Part shown: positions 42,315-50,124 of the stretch, one piece after another | Position numbering within the stretch: position 1 is the stretch's first letter | Layout of the letters: every line of letters begins with the position of its first letter | Assembly (NCBI RefSeq): GCF_016801775.1 | Contig: NZ_CP069007.1 | Span: forward strand, 28,114 to 92,113 | Source: Sulfitobacter mediterraneus | GTDB taxonomy: Bacteria > Pseudomonadota > Alphaproteobacteria > Rhodobacterales > Rhodobacteraceae | Length of the DNA stretch: 64,000 nucleotides | Direction of reading: 5' to 3' | Position numbers and translations under genes: made by a program | The notes under the pieces: model-generated | Database searches by the model: none | The model's input: the letters and a program-made list of their open reading frames with translations, nothing else | Told to the model about the DNA's origin: nothing

Positions 42315-43033
42315 GCATTCTGGAAACCCGCGGCCTGACCAAGGCCTATGGCGGGGTGCTGGCCAACTCAGATGTGAATTTCAAACTGGCCAAGGGCAAG
42401 GTGACCGCGTTGATCGGGCCCAATGGCGCGGGCAAATCCACCTTTGTCGGCATGGTCAGCGGCCGGACAGAGGCGACCAGCGGTCAGGTGTTTTTTGAAG
42501 GCCAGGACATCAGCCATCTGCCCGCGCACAAACGGATGCAGCTGGGGCTGGCCTATACATTCCAGATCACCTCGATCTTTCCGGGGCTGAGCGTGCATGA
42601 AAACGTGGCCTTGGCCGCGCGGCGCAAACTGGGCAAAGACCGCAAGGCGTTGGAGGCCAAGGTGCAGGCGGTGCTGACCCGCGTCGGCATTGCGGACCGG
42701 GCCGACCAGATCGCCGGTGATCTCAGCTATGGCCACCAGCGCATTCTTGAGATTGCCATGGGGCTGGCGCAAGACCCGCATGTGTTCATTCTGGACGAGC
42801 CGACACAGGGTCTGGCGGACACCGAGGTGGATGATTTTATCAAGCTGGTGCGCTCGCTGGCCGGAGAAACCACAATCCTGCTGATTGAGCACAACATGAA
42901 GGTGGTCATGGAAACCGCGGATTTCATCACCGTTCTGGATCAAGGCATGGTGCTGGCCGAAGGCACACCCGGAGAGATCCACGCCAATGCCGATGTGCAG
43001 GCCGCCTATCTGGGGAGCACGCCGCATGCTTGA
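42302..43033 (+). CDS. ABC ATPase, LivG type
   Basis: A 243-residue ATPase: Walker A GPNGAGKST, signature LSYGHQRILEIAMGLA, Walker B FILDEPTQGL, H-loop LIEHNM. LivG-type ATPases usually have a Gly-rich LSGGQ-like signature; here it is LSYGHQ, which is known in the family. It overlaps the LivF-type gene by 8 nt. Confidence 0.92.
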   Translation: MAAVSILETRGLTKAYGGVLANSDVNFKLAKGKVTALIGPNGAGKSTFVGMVSGRTEATSGQVFFEGQDISHLPAHKRMQLGLAYTFQITSIFPGLSVHENVALAARRKLGKDRKALEAKVQAVLTRVGIADRADQIAGDLSYGHQRILEIAMGLAQDPHVFILDEPTQGLADTEVDDFIKLVRSLAGETTILLIEHNMKVVMETADFITVLDQGMVLAEGTPGEIHANADVQAAYLGSTPHA

Positions 43034-43721
43034 GGTCAACAACATCCATGTGGCCTATGGGCAGGTCAAAACCCTTTACGGCGTGTCCCTGTCGGCGCAA
43101 CCTTCGGAAATCCTGTGTCTGCTGGGGCGCAACGGGGCGGGCAAGACCACGATCATGAAATCCATCATGGGCCTGCTGCCCGTGTCCGAGGGCAGCGTGA
43201 CGCTTGAGGGCGAAGACCTGACCAATATGCCCGCGCATCTGATCCCGCGCCGGGGCATCGGGTATATCCCGCAGGGCAGGCGGCTGTTCCCAGAATTGAC
43301 AGTGGCGGAGAACATCGAGATCGGATTGATGACCCGCAAACAGGGGCCGGACACCCGCGATTGGGTTTTGGATCTGTTTCCGCGTCTGCGCGAACGGTTG
43401 GGGCAGGCGGCGGGCACGCTGTCGGGCGGAGAACAGCAAATGCTGGCGACTGCCCGTGCGCTATGCCTGCGGCCAAAGGTATTGCTGCTGGATGAGCCGA
43501 CCGAGGGCTTGCAGCCCTCGATGATTGAACAGATCCGGCAGGTGATCGTGCGGATGAAGGCCGAAGGCTTTGCCATCGTTCTGGTGGAACAGAGGGTCGA
43601 TGCGGTGCTGTCGATTGCGGACAAGGTGGCCTTTATCGAGAATGGCCGCGATGTGGAAACCACCAGTGCCGCCGATCTGGAGCAGAACCCGGAAAAGCTG
43701 ACCCGGTATCTGGGGGTCTGA
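43026..43721 (+). CDS. ABC ATPase, LivF type
   Basis: A 231-residue ATPase: Walker A GRNGAGKTT, signature LSGGEQQMLATARAL, Walker B LLLDEPTEGLQPS, H-loop LVEQRV. The start at 43026 (MLEVNNIHVAYG) is the family start; 13 codons of in-frame upstream sequence lie inside livG. It is the last gene of the operon and is convergent with the AraC-type regulator. Confidence 0.92.
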   Translation: MLEVNNIHVAYGQVKTLYGVSLSAQPSEILCLLGRNGAGKTTIMKSIMGLLPVSEGSVTLEGEDLTNMPAHLIPRRGIGYIPQGRRLFPELTVAENIEIGLMTRKQGPDTRDWVLDLFPRLRERLGQAAGTLSGGEQQMLATARALCLRPKVLLLDEPTEGLQPSMIEQIRQVIVRMKAEGFAIVLVEQRVDAVLSIADKVAFIENGRDVETTSAADLEQNPEKLTRYLGV

Positions 43722-43737
43722 GCTTGGGGGTCAGCCC

Positions 43738-44772
43738 TTAATCAGCGCGTTTCTTGCGGCGGGTGCCATAGGGTGTTTCGCCGAACCGCGCCCGGAAATG
43801 CCGCGAGAACACTGCGTCGGAGTTGAACCCGCTGGCCATCGCCACTTGCATCACGCTCAGATCCGTTTCCATCAGCAAGGCCCGCGCCCGGTCCAGCCGG
43901 ATATTGCGGTAGGTCGCGGCGGGGGATTCCCCCAGCAGGGTCTTGAACTGCCGTTCGATTTGCCGGCGCGAGACATGGGCACGCTCGGCCAGTTCCTCAA
44001 GCGAAAGGGGATGTTCGATGTTCTGGTACATCGACCGCATCACCTCCAGCACTTTGGGATTGCGCGACGAGATCGCCTTGGCAATCGACGATCGCTGTTC
44101 ACGGGCAGGGGCCAGATCGGCGGTGTTGAGGCACATGTCAGAGACAGCAATGGCAAAGTCCTCGCCATAATCCTGAGCAATCAGCGAGATCATCATTTCG
44201 GTCGAAGCCGCGCCGCCGCCGCAGGTCAGCACCCCGCCATCGGTTTCAAAGCGGCGCAGGGTTGGTGTCAGATCTGGAAAGGCTTCGGCAAATCCGGGCT
44301 GGTTTTCCCAATGCAGGGTGAATTGCCGGTCCTTCAGCAATCCGGCCCGCGCGAGGGTTGCGGCGCCCGTGCAAATGCCGCCCACCGCACCGCCAAACCG
44401 CGCATGACGGCGCAGGGCAGACAGAACCGCATCACTGGCGACCTCTGGCCCGCGATTGCCGGAACAGACAAACAGGTGCAGATCCTCATCAAGATCGGGC
44501 AGTGGCGCATGCACGCCCACATCCACGCCGGAGGACGACACAACAGGCTGGCCATCTTCGGACATAACCACCCAGCCATAGAGCGGCTTTTGCGACAGTT
44601 GATTGGCAATGCGCAGCGGATCAAGCGCGGCGCTAAAGGCCAGCAGGGTAAATTCGGGCAACAGCAGAAAGCCGAACCAGCGGGTCGGCTGCACATGCCG
44701 CACCGGATAGGTGAACGCACCAGCGGGCACCAGATCACGCCGATGCTGGCGCAGAGGGGCGGAAGCGGCCAT
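43738..44772 (-). CDS. GlxA-family AraC-type transcriptional regulator
   Basis: A 344-residue regulator. The N-terminal DJ-1/PfpI-like domain runs from about residue 30 to 210 (FGFLLLPEFTLLAFSAALDPLR; GGICTGAATLARAGLL, where the nucleophile-position Cys is present). The C-terminal AraC helix-turn-helix follows (LSLEELAERAHVSRRQIERQ; VMQVAMASGFNSDAVFSRHF). ATG 44772 has AGGAG about 7 nt before it; GTG 44775 is possible. Members of this family regulate choline/betaine and arginine use, but the target here is unknown. Confidence 0.88.
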   Translation of the reverse strand: MAASAPLRQHRRDLVPAGAFTYPVRHVQPTRWFGFLLLPEFTLLAFSAALDPLRIANQLSQKPLYGWVVMSEDGQPVVSSSGVDVGVHAPLPDLDEDLHLFVCSGNRGPEVASDAVLSALRRHARFGGAVGGICTGAATLARAGLLKDRQFTLHWENQPGFAEAFPDLTPTLRRFETDGGVLTCGGGAASTEMMISLIAQDYGEDFAIAVSDMCLNTADLAPAREQRSSIAKAISSRNPKVLEVMRSMYQNIEHPLSLEELAERAHVSRRQIERQFKTLLGESPAATYRNIRLDRARALLMETDLSVMQVAMASGFNSDAVFSRHFRARFGETPYGTRRKKRAD

Positions 44773-44842
44773 CACATGCTCTCCTAGATGTCTCGACGTC
44801 AGCTACCGCAGATCATCCCAAACGCAAACAATTTTTGCGCCG

Positions 44843-46126
44843 CTATTCCAAACCCGATGCGCCTTCCTTGCTCTGATCGCGGTCTGCCTGAAGCTCTGCC
44901 GCATCTGCGGCAAAGGCGGCGGTTTCAGGAGTGGAGACCCGCGCCAGAGGTGACGCCTGAAACACGCCTTTGTCCTTGTGCGCCACAGCGGCCCGTGTCC
45001 GCAAACGCAGCAGGGCAAAAAGGATCAAACAGATATGCGCAGTGGCCGTCACCGCAAACAGGCTGGACGCGCCAAAGCTGGTCATCGCCAGACCCGCCAG
45101 CGTTGGCCCCGCAATGGACCCGATGCCATAGACCAACAGCAAGCCGCCACTGACCTGAATAAACGTGCCGGGGGCGGCATGGTCATTGGCGTGGGCCACG
45201 ATGATCGGATACATCGCATAGACCGTGGCGCCAAACAGCGCGGCAAGCACCCGCACGCTGGCCGGATCGGTAAAACCGCCAAACATGAACAGCAGATCCG
45301 CCAGCAGGGCCAGGGCCGCAATCACCACAAGGATGATGCGCCGGTCAAAGCGGTCCGAGGCGAACCCGACAGGGATTTGCGCCGCCGCGCCCGCAAGGAT
45401 CGGCACAGAGGCAAAAAGCGCAACATCACTCAGGGTCAGGCCAATCCGTGCGGCATAGACGGCTGCCAGCGTGCCAAAGGAGGCATTGGATATGCCCACC
45501 ATCAGAACCGCAAAAAAGGCGATGGGCGAATTGTGCCAGAGCCCGCGCAGGTTCAACGACACGCTGGTCAATGGTTTGGGGGTCGATGTCGCAAAGATCG
45601 CGGTGGGCAAAAGCGCCAGGCAATAGACCATCGCAGCAACCACAAAGAACAGATAACCGCGGGCATCCCCAAGGGTCAGCACCATCTGGCCCGCGGTTGT
45701 CGCGGCCAGGTTTACCATGGTGTAGATGCCGAACACCCGCCCGCGCGAGGCCGCATCGGCCCGCTCATTCAGCCAGCTTTCGACGATCATCGCGGCCCCG
45801 GCAAAGCAAAAGCCAGAGAGCGCCCGCACCGGTATCCAGACCATCGGCGAGATCAAAATCAAAGACAGCAGGACAGCTATCGCGGCCAGCGCACACATCG
45901 CGCCAAAGGCCCGAATGTGCCCAACCCGCGCCACCAGCGCCGGTGTGCGCAAACAGCCCGCCACATATCCAATGGCCCAACCGGTGCCGAGCAAGCCCAG
46001 CGAAGCAGCGGAGAAACCTTCCGCCTCTCCGCGGATCGGCAAGATGAGACCGTTCAACCCGCCTGCGAACAGCAGAAAAGCGGATCCCAGCAAAAGCGCC
46101 GACAGTGGCAGTAGGCTTCTTACCAT
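44843..46126 (-). CDS. Major facilitator superfamily transporter
   Basis: A 427-residue protein with about 12 hydrophobic segments. MFS features include the loop GYVAGCLRTPALVARVGHIRAFG between TM2 and TM3 and the second-half DRFDRR loop. It resembles the YcaD-like sugar/aromatic MFS group. The start is set at ATG 46126, with GTG 46138 as alternative. The substrate is unknown; the neighbours do not give a clear link. Confidence 0.82.
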   Translation of the reverse strand: MVRSLLPLSALLLGSAFLLFAGGLNGLILPIRGEAEGFSAASLGLLGTGWAIGYVAGCLRTPALVARVGHIRAFGAMCALAAIAVLLSLILISPMVWIPVRALSGFCFAGAAMIVESWLNERADAASRGRVFGIYTMVNLAATTAGQMVLTLGDARGYLFFVVAAMVYCLALLPTAIFATSTPKPLTSVSLNLRGLWHNSPIAFFAVLMVGISNASFGTLAAVYAARIGLTLSDVALFASVPILAGAAAQIPVGFASDRFDRRIILVVIAALALLADLLFMFGGFTDPASVRVLAALFGATVYAMYPIIVAHANDHAAPGTFIQVSGGLLLVYGIGSIAGPTLAGLAMTSFGASSLFAVTATAHICLILFALLRLRTRAAVAHKDKGVFQASPLARVSTPETAAFAADAAELQADRDQSKEGASGLE

Positions 46127-46277
46127 GTGGGAATCCACCGGAGGGCTTTTGGAACATATTGCTCGGGCATCAATGCTGGGCCTTTTCTGGCTTTGTCTCT
46201 TTTAACATAATCATACTTATCAGGAGTGATGTCCAATGGGGGCGGATTCACAAACGAAGTGCAAATCCTCAAACCCG

Positions 46278-47192
46278 TCAATTGGCCATATCCGCGATTT
46301 CAGGGCCATCCCGGACCATAGACCAAAGCGCCTCTGCGTGTTTGGGTTGGGTGCCGGTGAGCCGTGTCAGCGTAATGTCGAGGGTGAAGCCCGGCAAGGT
46401 GTCTGTGAGAAGGGTCAGTTCACCCGCCGCCAGTTCATCACCGATCAACGATTGGGGCACCCAGCCAATCCCGAGACCCCGTTTAACAAATTCAACAACC
46501 GCAAGGCCAAGGCCGGTCTCTGCAATGCTCACAAATGCAAACTCCGGGTCGGCCTGAAACTGGATCATCTTGCGCTGGACCTCGCCAAGAAAGACGCTGG
46601 TTGGATAGCTGATGATCGGCACGCGTCTGGCCGCAAGGTCATCAACAAGTTCCGGATTTTGCACCAGATTGGCCACGGGCACAAACATCTCTTGCCCGAG
46701 CAAGATACGATCGCTGAATTCCGGGTCAAATCCCGACACCTCATCCTTGGCCTCGTAGGTCAGGGCAAACTGTGCTTCCCGTTTGACCAAACTCAGCAGG
46801 CAATCGCTTTTGGTGCCGGATTTGACCCGCACGTTCACGGCCTGATCACGGGACACAAAGGCCACAAGTGTTGGTGCCCAGGACGCAGTTAACGTGTGCT
46901 GACAAACCAAGGTGATACGGTGATGCAGGGCATCCTGTGGGTCAGATAGTCTGCGGCTGACAGTTTTGAGGGCTGCCACCGCGTCGCGCATTTCCGGCAC
47001 GCAGTCCAAGGCATGCGGGTGCAGGACAATGGGTTTTCGGCTCCGGTCAAACAGCTCGCACCCCAGCGCTGTTTCGATTGACCTGATGCGCCGGGTGAAT
47101 GCGGACGGCGTCAAGAACCGGGTTTCAGCGGCGGCGTTAAACGATCCGCTGTCCAGGACGGACAGGATATCTTCAAGCCATTCAAGCCGCAT
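46278..47192 (-). CDS. LysR-family transcriptional regulator (CuyR-like position)
   Basis: A 304-residue LysR regulator: the N-terminal HTH WLEDILSVLDSGSFNAAAE, TRRIRSIETALGCELFDRSR, then a substrate-binding domain. The start at 47192 follows GAGGTG. It is divergent from the CuyA-like gene with an inverted repeat between them, the usual layout for a LysR activator of cysteate or sulfonate use. Target gene assignment is inferred from this layout. Confidence 0.9.
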   Translation of the reverse strand: MRLEWLEDILSVLDSGSFNAAAETRFLTPSAFTRRIRSIETALGCELFDRSRKPIVLHPHALDCVPEMRDAVAALKTVSRRLSDPQDALHHRITLVCQHTLTASWAPTLVAFVSRDQAVNVRVKSGTKSDCLLSLVKREAQFALTYEAKDEVSGFDPEFSDRILLGQEMFVPVANLVQNPELVDDLAARRVPIISYPTSVFLGEVQRKMIQFQADPEFAFVSIAETGLGLAVVEFVKRGLGIGWVPQSLIGDELAAGELTLLTDTLPGFTLDITLTRLTGTQPKHAEALWSMVRDGPEIADMAN

Positions 47193-47219
47193 GGACACCT
47201 CGGTAAGTTGCACATCTTG

Positions 47220-47246
47220 CAAGTTAATACGGATATTTCGAACTTG
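47220..47246. promoter_or_regulatory. LysR-type inverted repeat between cuyA and its regulator
   Basis: CAAGTT, 15 bp, AACTTG form an inverted repeat in the 106-bp gap between the divergent LysR and CuyA-like genes, consistent with a LysR binding site. Confidence 0.5.
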
Positions 47247-47298
47247 AGGTCAAGGTCGCTGGGCGTAGACATGACAATAACGCAATTAGGAGTTTCCC

Positions 47299-48321
47299 AT
47301 GCATCTCGCCCGTTATCCACGCCGGTTCATCGCACATTTGCCCACCCCTCTGGAAAAACTGGATCGGCTTTCGGCCGAATTGGGCGGGCCTGAGATCTGG
47401 ATCAAACGGGACGATTGCACGGGGTTGTCCACAGGCGGCAACAAAACCCGCAAGTTGGAGTTCCTGATGGCCGAGGCCGAGTTGGCAGGCGCGGATGTGG
47501 TGATGACCCAAGGCGCGACCCAGTCAAACCACGCCCGTCAAACCGCAGCATTTGCCGCCAAGCTGGGTATGGCCTGTCATATCCTGCTCGAAGACCGGAC
47601 CGGTTCCAATGATGCCAACTACAACCACAACGGCAACGTCCTGCTGGACCATCTGCATGGGGCGACCACGCAGAAATTTACCGGCGGTCTGGACATGAAT
47701 GCAGAGATGGAAAAGGTCGCGGACCAGATGCGTGCGGATGGCCGCAAGGTCTATACCATTCCCGGCGGCGGTTCGAATCCGACCGGGGCGCTTGGCTATG
47801 TCAATTGCGCGTTCGAGATGCTGAACCAGTTTAACGAGCGCGGTCTCAAGGTCGATCACATCGTCCATGCCACCGGCAGCGCCGGCACGCAGGCGGGTTT
47901 GATCACCGGTCTGAAAGCGATGAATGCGCAGATCCCACTGCTCGGTATCGGTGTGCGCGCACCCAAGGCCAAACAGGAAGAGAACGTCTATAATCTGGCC
48001 TGCGCCACAGCCGACAAACTGGGTTGTTCCGGCGTGGTTGCCCGTGAGGATGTTGTGGCGAACACCGATTATGTCGGCGCGGGCTATGGCATTCCGACGG
48101 AATCGGGGATGGAGGCCATTCGCATGTTTGCCGAACTGGAATCCATCCTGCTTGATCCGGTCTATTCGGCCAAGGGCGCGGCGGGTTTTGTGGATCTGAT
48201 CCGCAAGGGCCACTTCAAAAAGGGCGAACGGGTGGTCTTCCTCCACACAGGCGGATCTGTGGCCTTGTTTGGCTATGATGCGGCGTTCGACTTTCAGAAC
48301 CGCTGGACCTCGGCGGCCTGA
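47299..48321 (+). CDS. cuyA: L-cysteate sulfo-lyase CuyA-like (D-cysteine desulfhydrase family)
   Basis: A 340-residue PLP enzyme of the tryptophan-synthase-beta fold: the PLP lysine is Lys49 in [12 protein letters not shown], with the Ser76/Asn77/His78 contact in [13 protein letters not shown] and [17 protein letters not shown]. It closely resembles, from memory, the roseobacter CuyA that splits L-cysteate to pyruvate, sulfite and ammonia; the same family includes D-cysteine desulfhydrase, so specificity needs assay. It is divergent from a LysR gene and followed by a small ORF and a racemase gene. It would let the cell use cysteate or a related C3 sulfonate as carbon and nitrogen source. Confidence 0.75.
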   Translation: MHLARYPRRFIAHLPTPLEKLDRLSAELGGPEIWIKRDDCTGLSTGGNKTRKLEFLMAEAELAGADVVMTQGATQSNHARQTAAFAAKLGMACHILLEDRTGSNDANYNHNGNVLLDHLHGATTQKFTGGLDMNAEMEKVADQMRADGRKVYTIPGGGSNPTGALGYVNCAFEMLNQFNERGLKVDHIVHATGSAGTQAGLITGLKAMNAQIPLLGIGVRAPKAKQEENVYNLACATADKLGCSGVVAREDVVANTDYVGAGYGIPTESGMEAIRMFAELESILLDPVYSAKGAAGFVDLIRKGHFKKGERVVFLHTGGSVALFGYDAAFDFQNRWTSAA

Positions 48322-48322
48322 G

Positions 48323-48469
48323 ATGCCGCGACTGGTCTGCGGATCGTCCACACAGCAAGACGCCCATCCGGCAAAGTCGGATGGGGCTGCGGTTGCCGTG
48401 TTTGCTCTGAACGCATCGGGTGTTGCGCGCCTGCCTTTTGATGTCTTCTACGCGGAGCCATCCAAATGA
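48323..48469 (+). CDS. Possible small protein, 48 residues
   Basis: ATG directly after the CuyA-like stop, 48 residues (ending FDVFYAEPSK). Its TGA overlaps the racemase ATG (ATGA), a coupling-like junction. It fills what would otherwise be a 144-bp gap. No good ribosome-binding site is visible and no family is recognised. It may be a real short peptide, a remnant, or chance. Confidence 0.3.
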   Translation: MPRLVCGSSTQQDAHPAKSDGAAVAVFALNASGVARLPFDVFYAEPSK

Positions 48470-49194
48470 CACTGCCGACGATTGGCATATTGGGTGGTAT
48501 GGGGCCGGAGGCGACGATCCTGCTCCAGCAACGTTTGATCGCGGCCGTTGCGGCGCAGGATGATGCGGATCACATCCCATTGCTTGTGGACATGAACCCA
48601 CAAGTGCCGTCCCGCCTAGCGTGGTTGCTTGATCATACCGGAACGGACCCCGGCCCTGTCCTCGCGGGGATGGCGCGGCGATTGCAACGGGCGGGTGCGG
48701 CGGCGCTGGCGATGCCTTGCAACACCGCGCATTATTTTGCCCCGCAGATTGCCGCCGCGGTCGATATACCTCTGATGCATATGCCGCAACTGGCCGCCAA
48801 GCAGATCGCAGGGCAGCATGGCAGCGGCACGAAGGTCGGTATTCTGGCCTCCCCGGCGACGCAGAAAATCAACCTCTTTCATGACGCATTGCACAGCCGA
48901 AACTGCGACGCGGTTTATCCCGCAGATCAATCCGGGCTGCTGGAGGCGATCCGCAGGATCAAGGCACAAGGCCCCTGCCCCATGAGCGCCGCCGCCCTGC
49001 AAGACGGCGCCGAGGCGCTGGTGGATGATGGATGTGAATGCCTGATTATTGGTTGCTCCGAATTCTCGATCATCGCTGATAGGCTGCGAGCGCCGGTGCC
49101 GGCAATCGACACGCTGGATGTGCTTGTGGATCACATCGTGGCTTTTGCGGGGGCAACAAGACGGATGGACCAGCCGCAACTTGCCGAAGAATAG
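48466..49194 (+). CDS. Aspartate/glutamate-type racemase
   Basis: A 242-residue cofactor-independent racemase: GILGGMGPEATILL at the N-terminus, catalytic Cys85 in MPCNTAHYF and Cys197 in IIGCSEFSII, the two-cysteine arrangement of the Asp/Glu racemase family. With CuyA it may interconvert D- and L-cysteate, an aspartate analogue (inference). It is the last gene before the flagellar block; no terminator was recognised after it. Confidence 0.85.
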   Translation: MTLPTIGILGGMGPEATILLQQRLIAAVAAQDDADHIPLLVDMNPQVPSRLAWLLDHTGTDPGPVLAGMARRLQRAGAAALAMPCNTAHYFAPQIAAAVDIPLMHMPQLAAKQIAGQHGSGTKVGILASPATQKINLFHDALHSRNCDAVYPADQSGLLEAIRRIKAQGPCPMSAAALQDGAEALVDDGCECLIIGCSEFSIIADRLRAPVPAIDTLDVLVDHIVAFAGATRRMDQPQLAEE

Positions 49195-49350
49195 TTTATC
49201 CTTTGAAAAACGATCCGCGTGGCCAATATGGGGCGCATCACAAGGACAAACCACACACTTTCTGATCTGGCTGCCGTTCGGATGTAACCAGTACAGATTT
49301 GCCAATAATTGCCAAAAACTAACACTGTTCGGAGGCAACAATCCTTTTCT

Positions 49351-49365
49351 TTAACCAAGTGTTAA
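49351..49365 (+). promoter_or_regulatory. CtrA-type box upstream of the sigma factor/fliK operon
   Basis: TTAACCAAGTGTTAA is an exact TTAA-N7-TTAA match (followed by T rather than C), 74 bp upstream of the sigma-factor ATG and in the same direction. It lies within the 245-bp gap after the racemase gene. Confidence 0.6.
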
Positions 49366-49439
49366 TCAGAATATTCTTTGCATGATCAAGGATCTGTGGG
49401 ATTGTTTCCAAAAATAAGAAAATCTTATTGGGCAGTGAC

Positions 49440-50123
49440 ATGGCAATTTCTTACGCAGCGGCGCGCAATGCGCCTCTGTTGGAGTTCGAAGACGAAAGAC
49501 TGTTGATCCGTGATTGGCAGCAGGCAAAGGACCGTTGCGCTCTTGAGGCGTTGATGTTGTCCCATGCCCGTATCGTGTTTTTCTGGGCTCGCAAACTTAG
49601 CCCCGACAAGACCGAGCAAGAAGAGTTGGTGTCCGAAGGATTGTTAGGTTTGATCCGTGCGGCTGACATGTTTGACCTGGCGCGGGAGGTGCGCTTTTCC
49701 ACCTATGCGCGTTGGTGGGTCAAAAACTCTGTGCTGACCGCGCTCGCCCGTTTGCGGTCGGTCGTCGAAACCCCGGTCAGCGCAAAGGGCGATACCCCGC
49801 CGATCGCAAAACAATCATTGGATGACGACACCGTTTACAATTTTCTTGTGTGTGATGAGCCAACACCAGAAGAAATGGTCATCCGCAACTCCTCGCTTGA
49901 TCTGATGCGGCAAAGGATCAGCGAAGCGATGAGTGGCCTTGATGAGATTGACCGCGAGGTCGTGGTGTCGCGATCCCTCAAACAGCCGCCAGACAGCATC
50001 GGCGATCTGGCAGACCGGTTAAGCATGAGCACCAGCAAGCTGCGCCAATTGGAGCGGCGGGCCATGTCGCGCCTGAAGAATGAACTGATGTCGCGCGGCG
50101 TCCTGACAAGCAGGGCGCAATGA
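49440..50123 (+). CDS. Sigma-70-family factor, RpoH-like, heading the fliK operon
   Basis: A 227-residue sigma factor. Region 2 is visible (ARIVFFWARKLS; LVSEGLLGLIRAADMFD; FSTYARWWVKNSVL), and region 4 is SIGDLADRLSMSTSKLRQLE. The region 2.4 wording is closer to RpoH than to FliA (sigma 28). The ATG at 49440 is preferred over an upstream TTG. The fliK start follows the stop by one base. Its use is presumably flagellar promoter recognition or a link between stress and motility (inference). It is short for RpoH (about 290). Confidence 0.78.
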   Translation: MAISYAAARNAPLLEFEDERLLIRDWQQAKDRCALEALMLSHARIVFFWARKLSPDKTEQEELVSEGLLGLIRAADMFDLAREVRFSTYARWWVKNSVLTALARLRSVVETPVSAKGDTPPIAKQSLDDDTVYNFLVCDEPTPEEMVIRNSSLDLMRQRISEAMSGLDEIDREVVVSRSLKQPPDSIGDLADRLSMSTSKLRQLERRAMSRLKNELMSRGVLTSRAQ

Positions 50124-50124
50124 G

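Noticed and set aside
47770..47780. GGTTCGAATCC, resembling a tRNA T-arm
   Set aside because: It lies inside the CuyA-like coding sequence (codons for GGSNP) and no acceptor, D or anticodon stem could be drawn around it.
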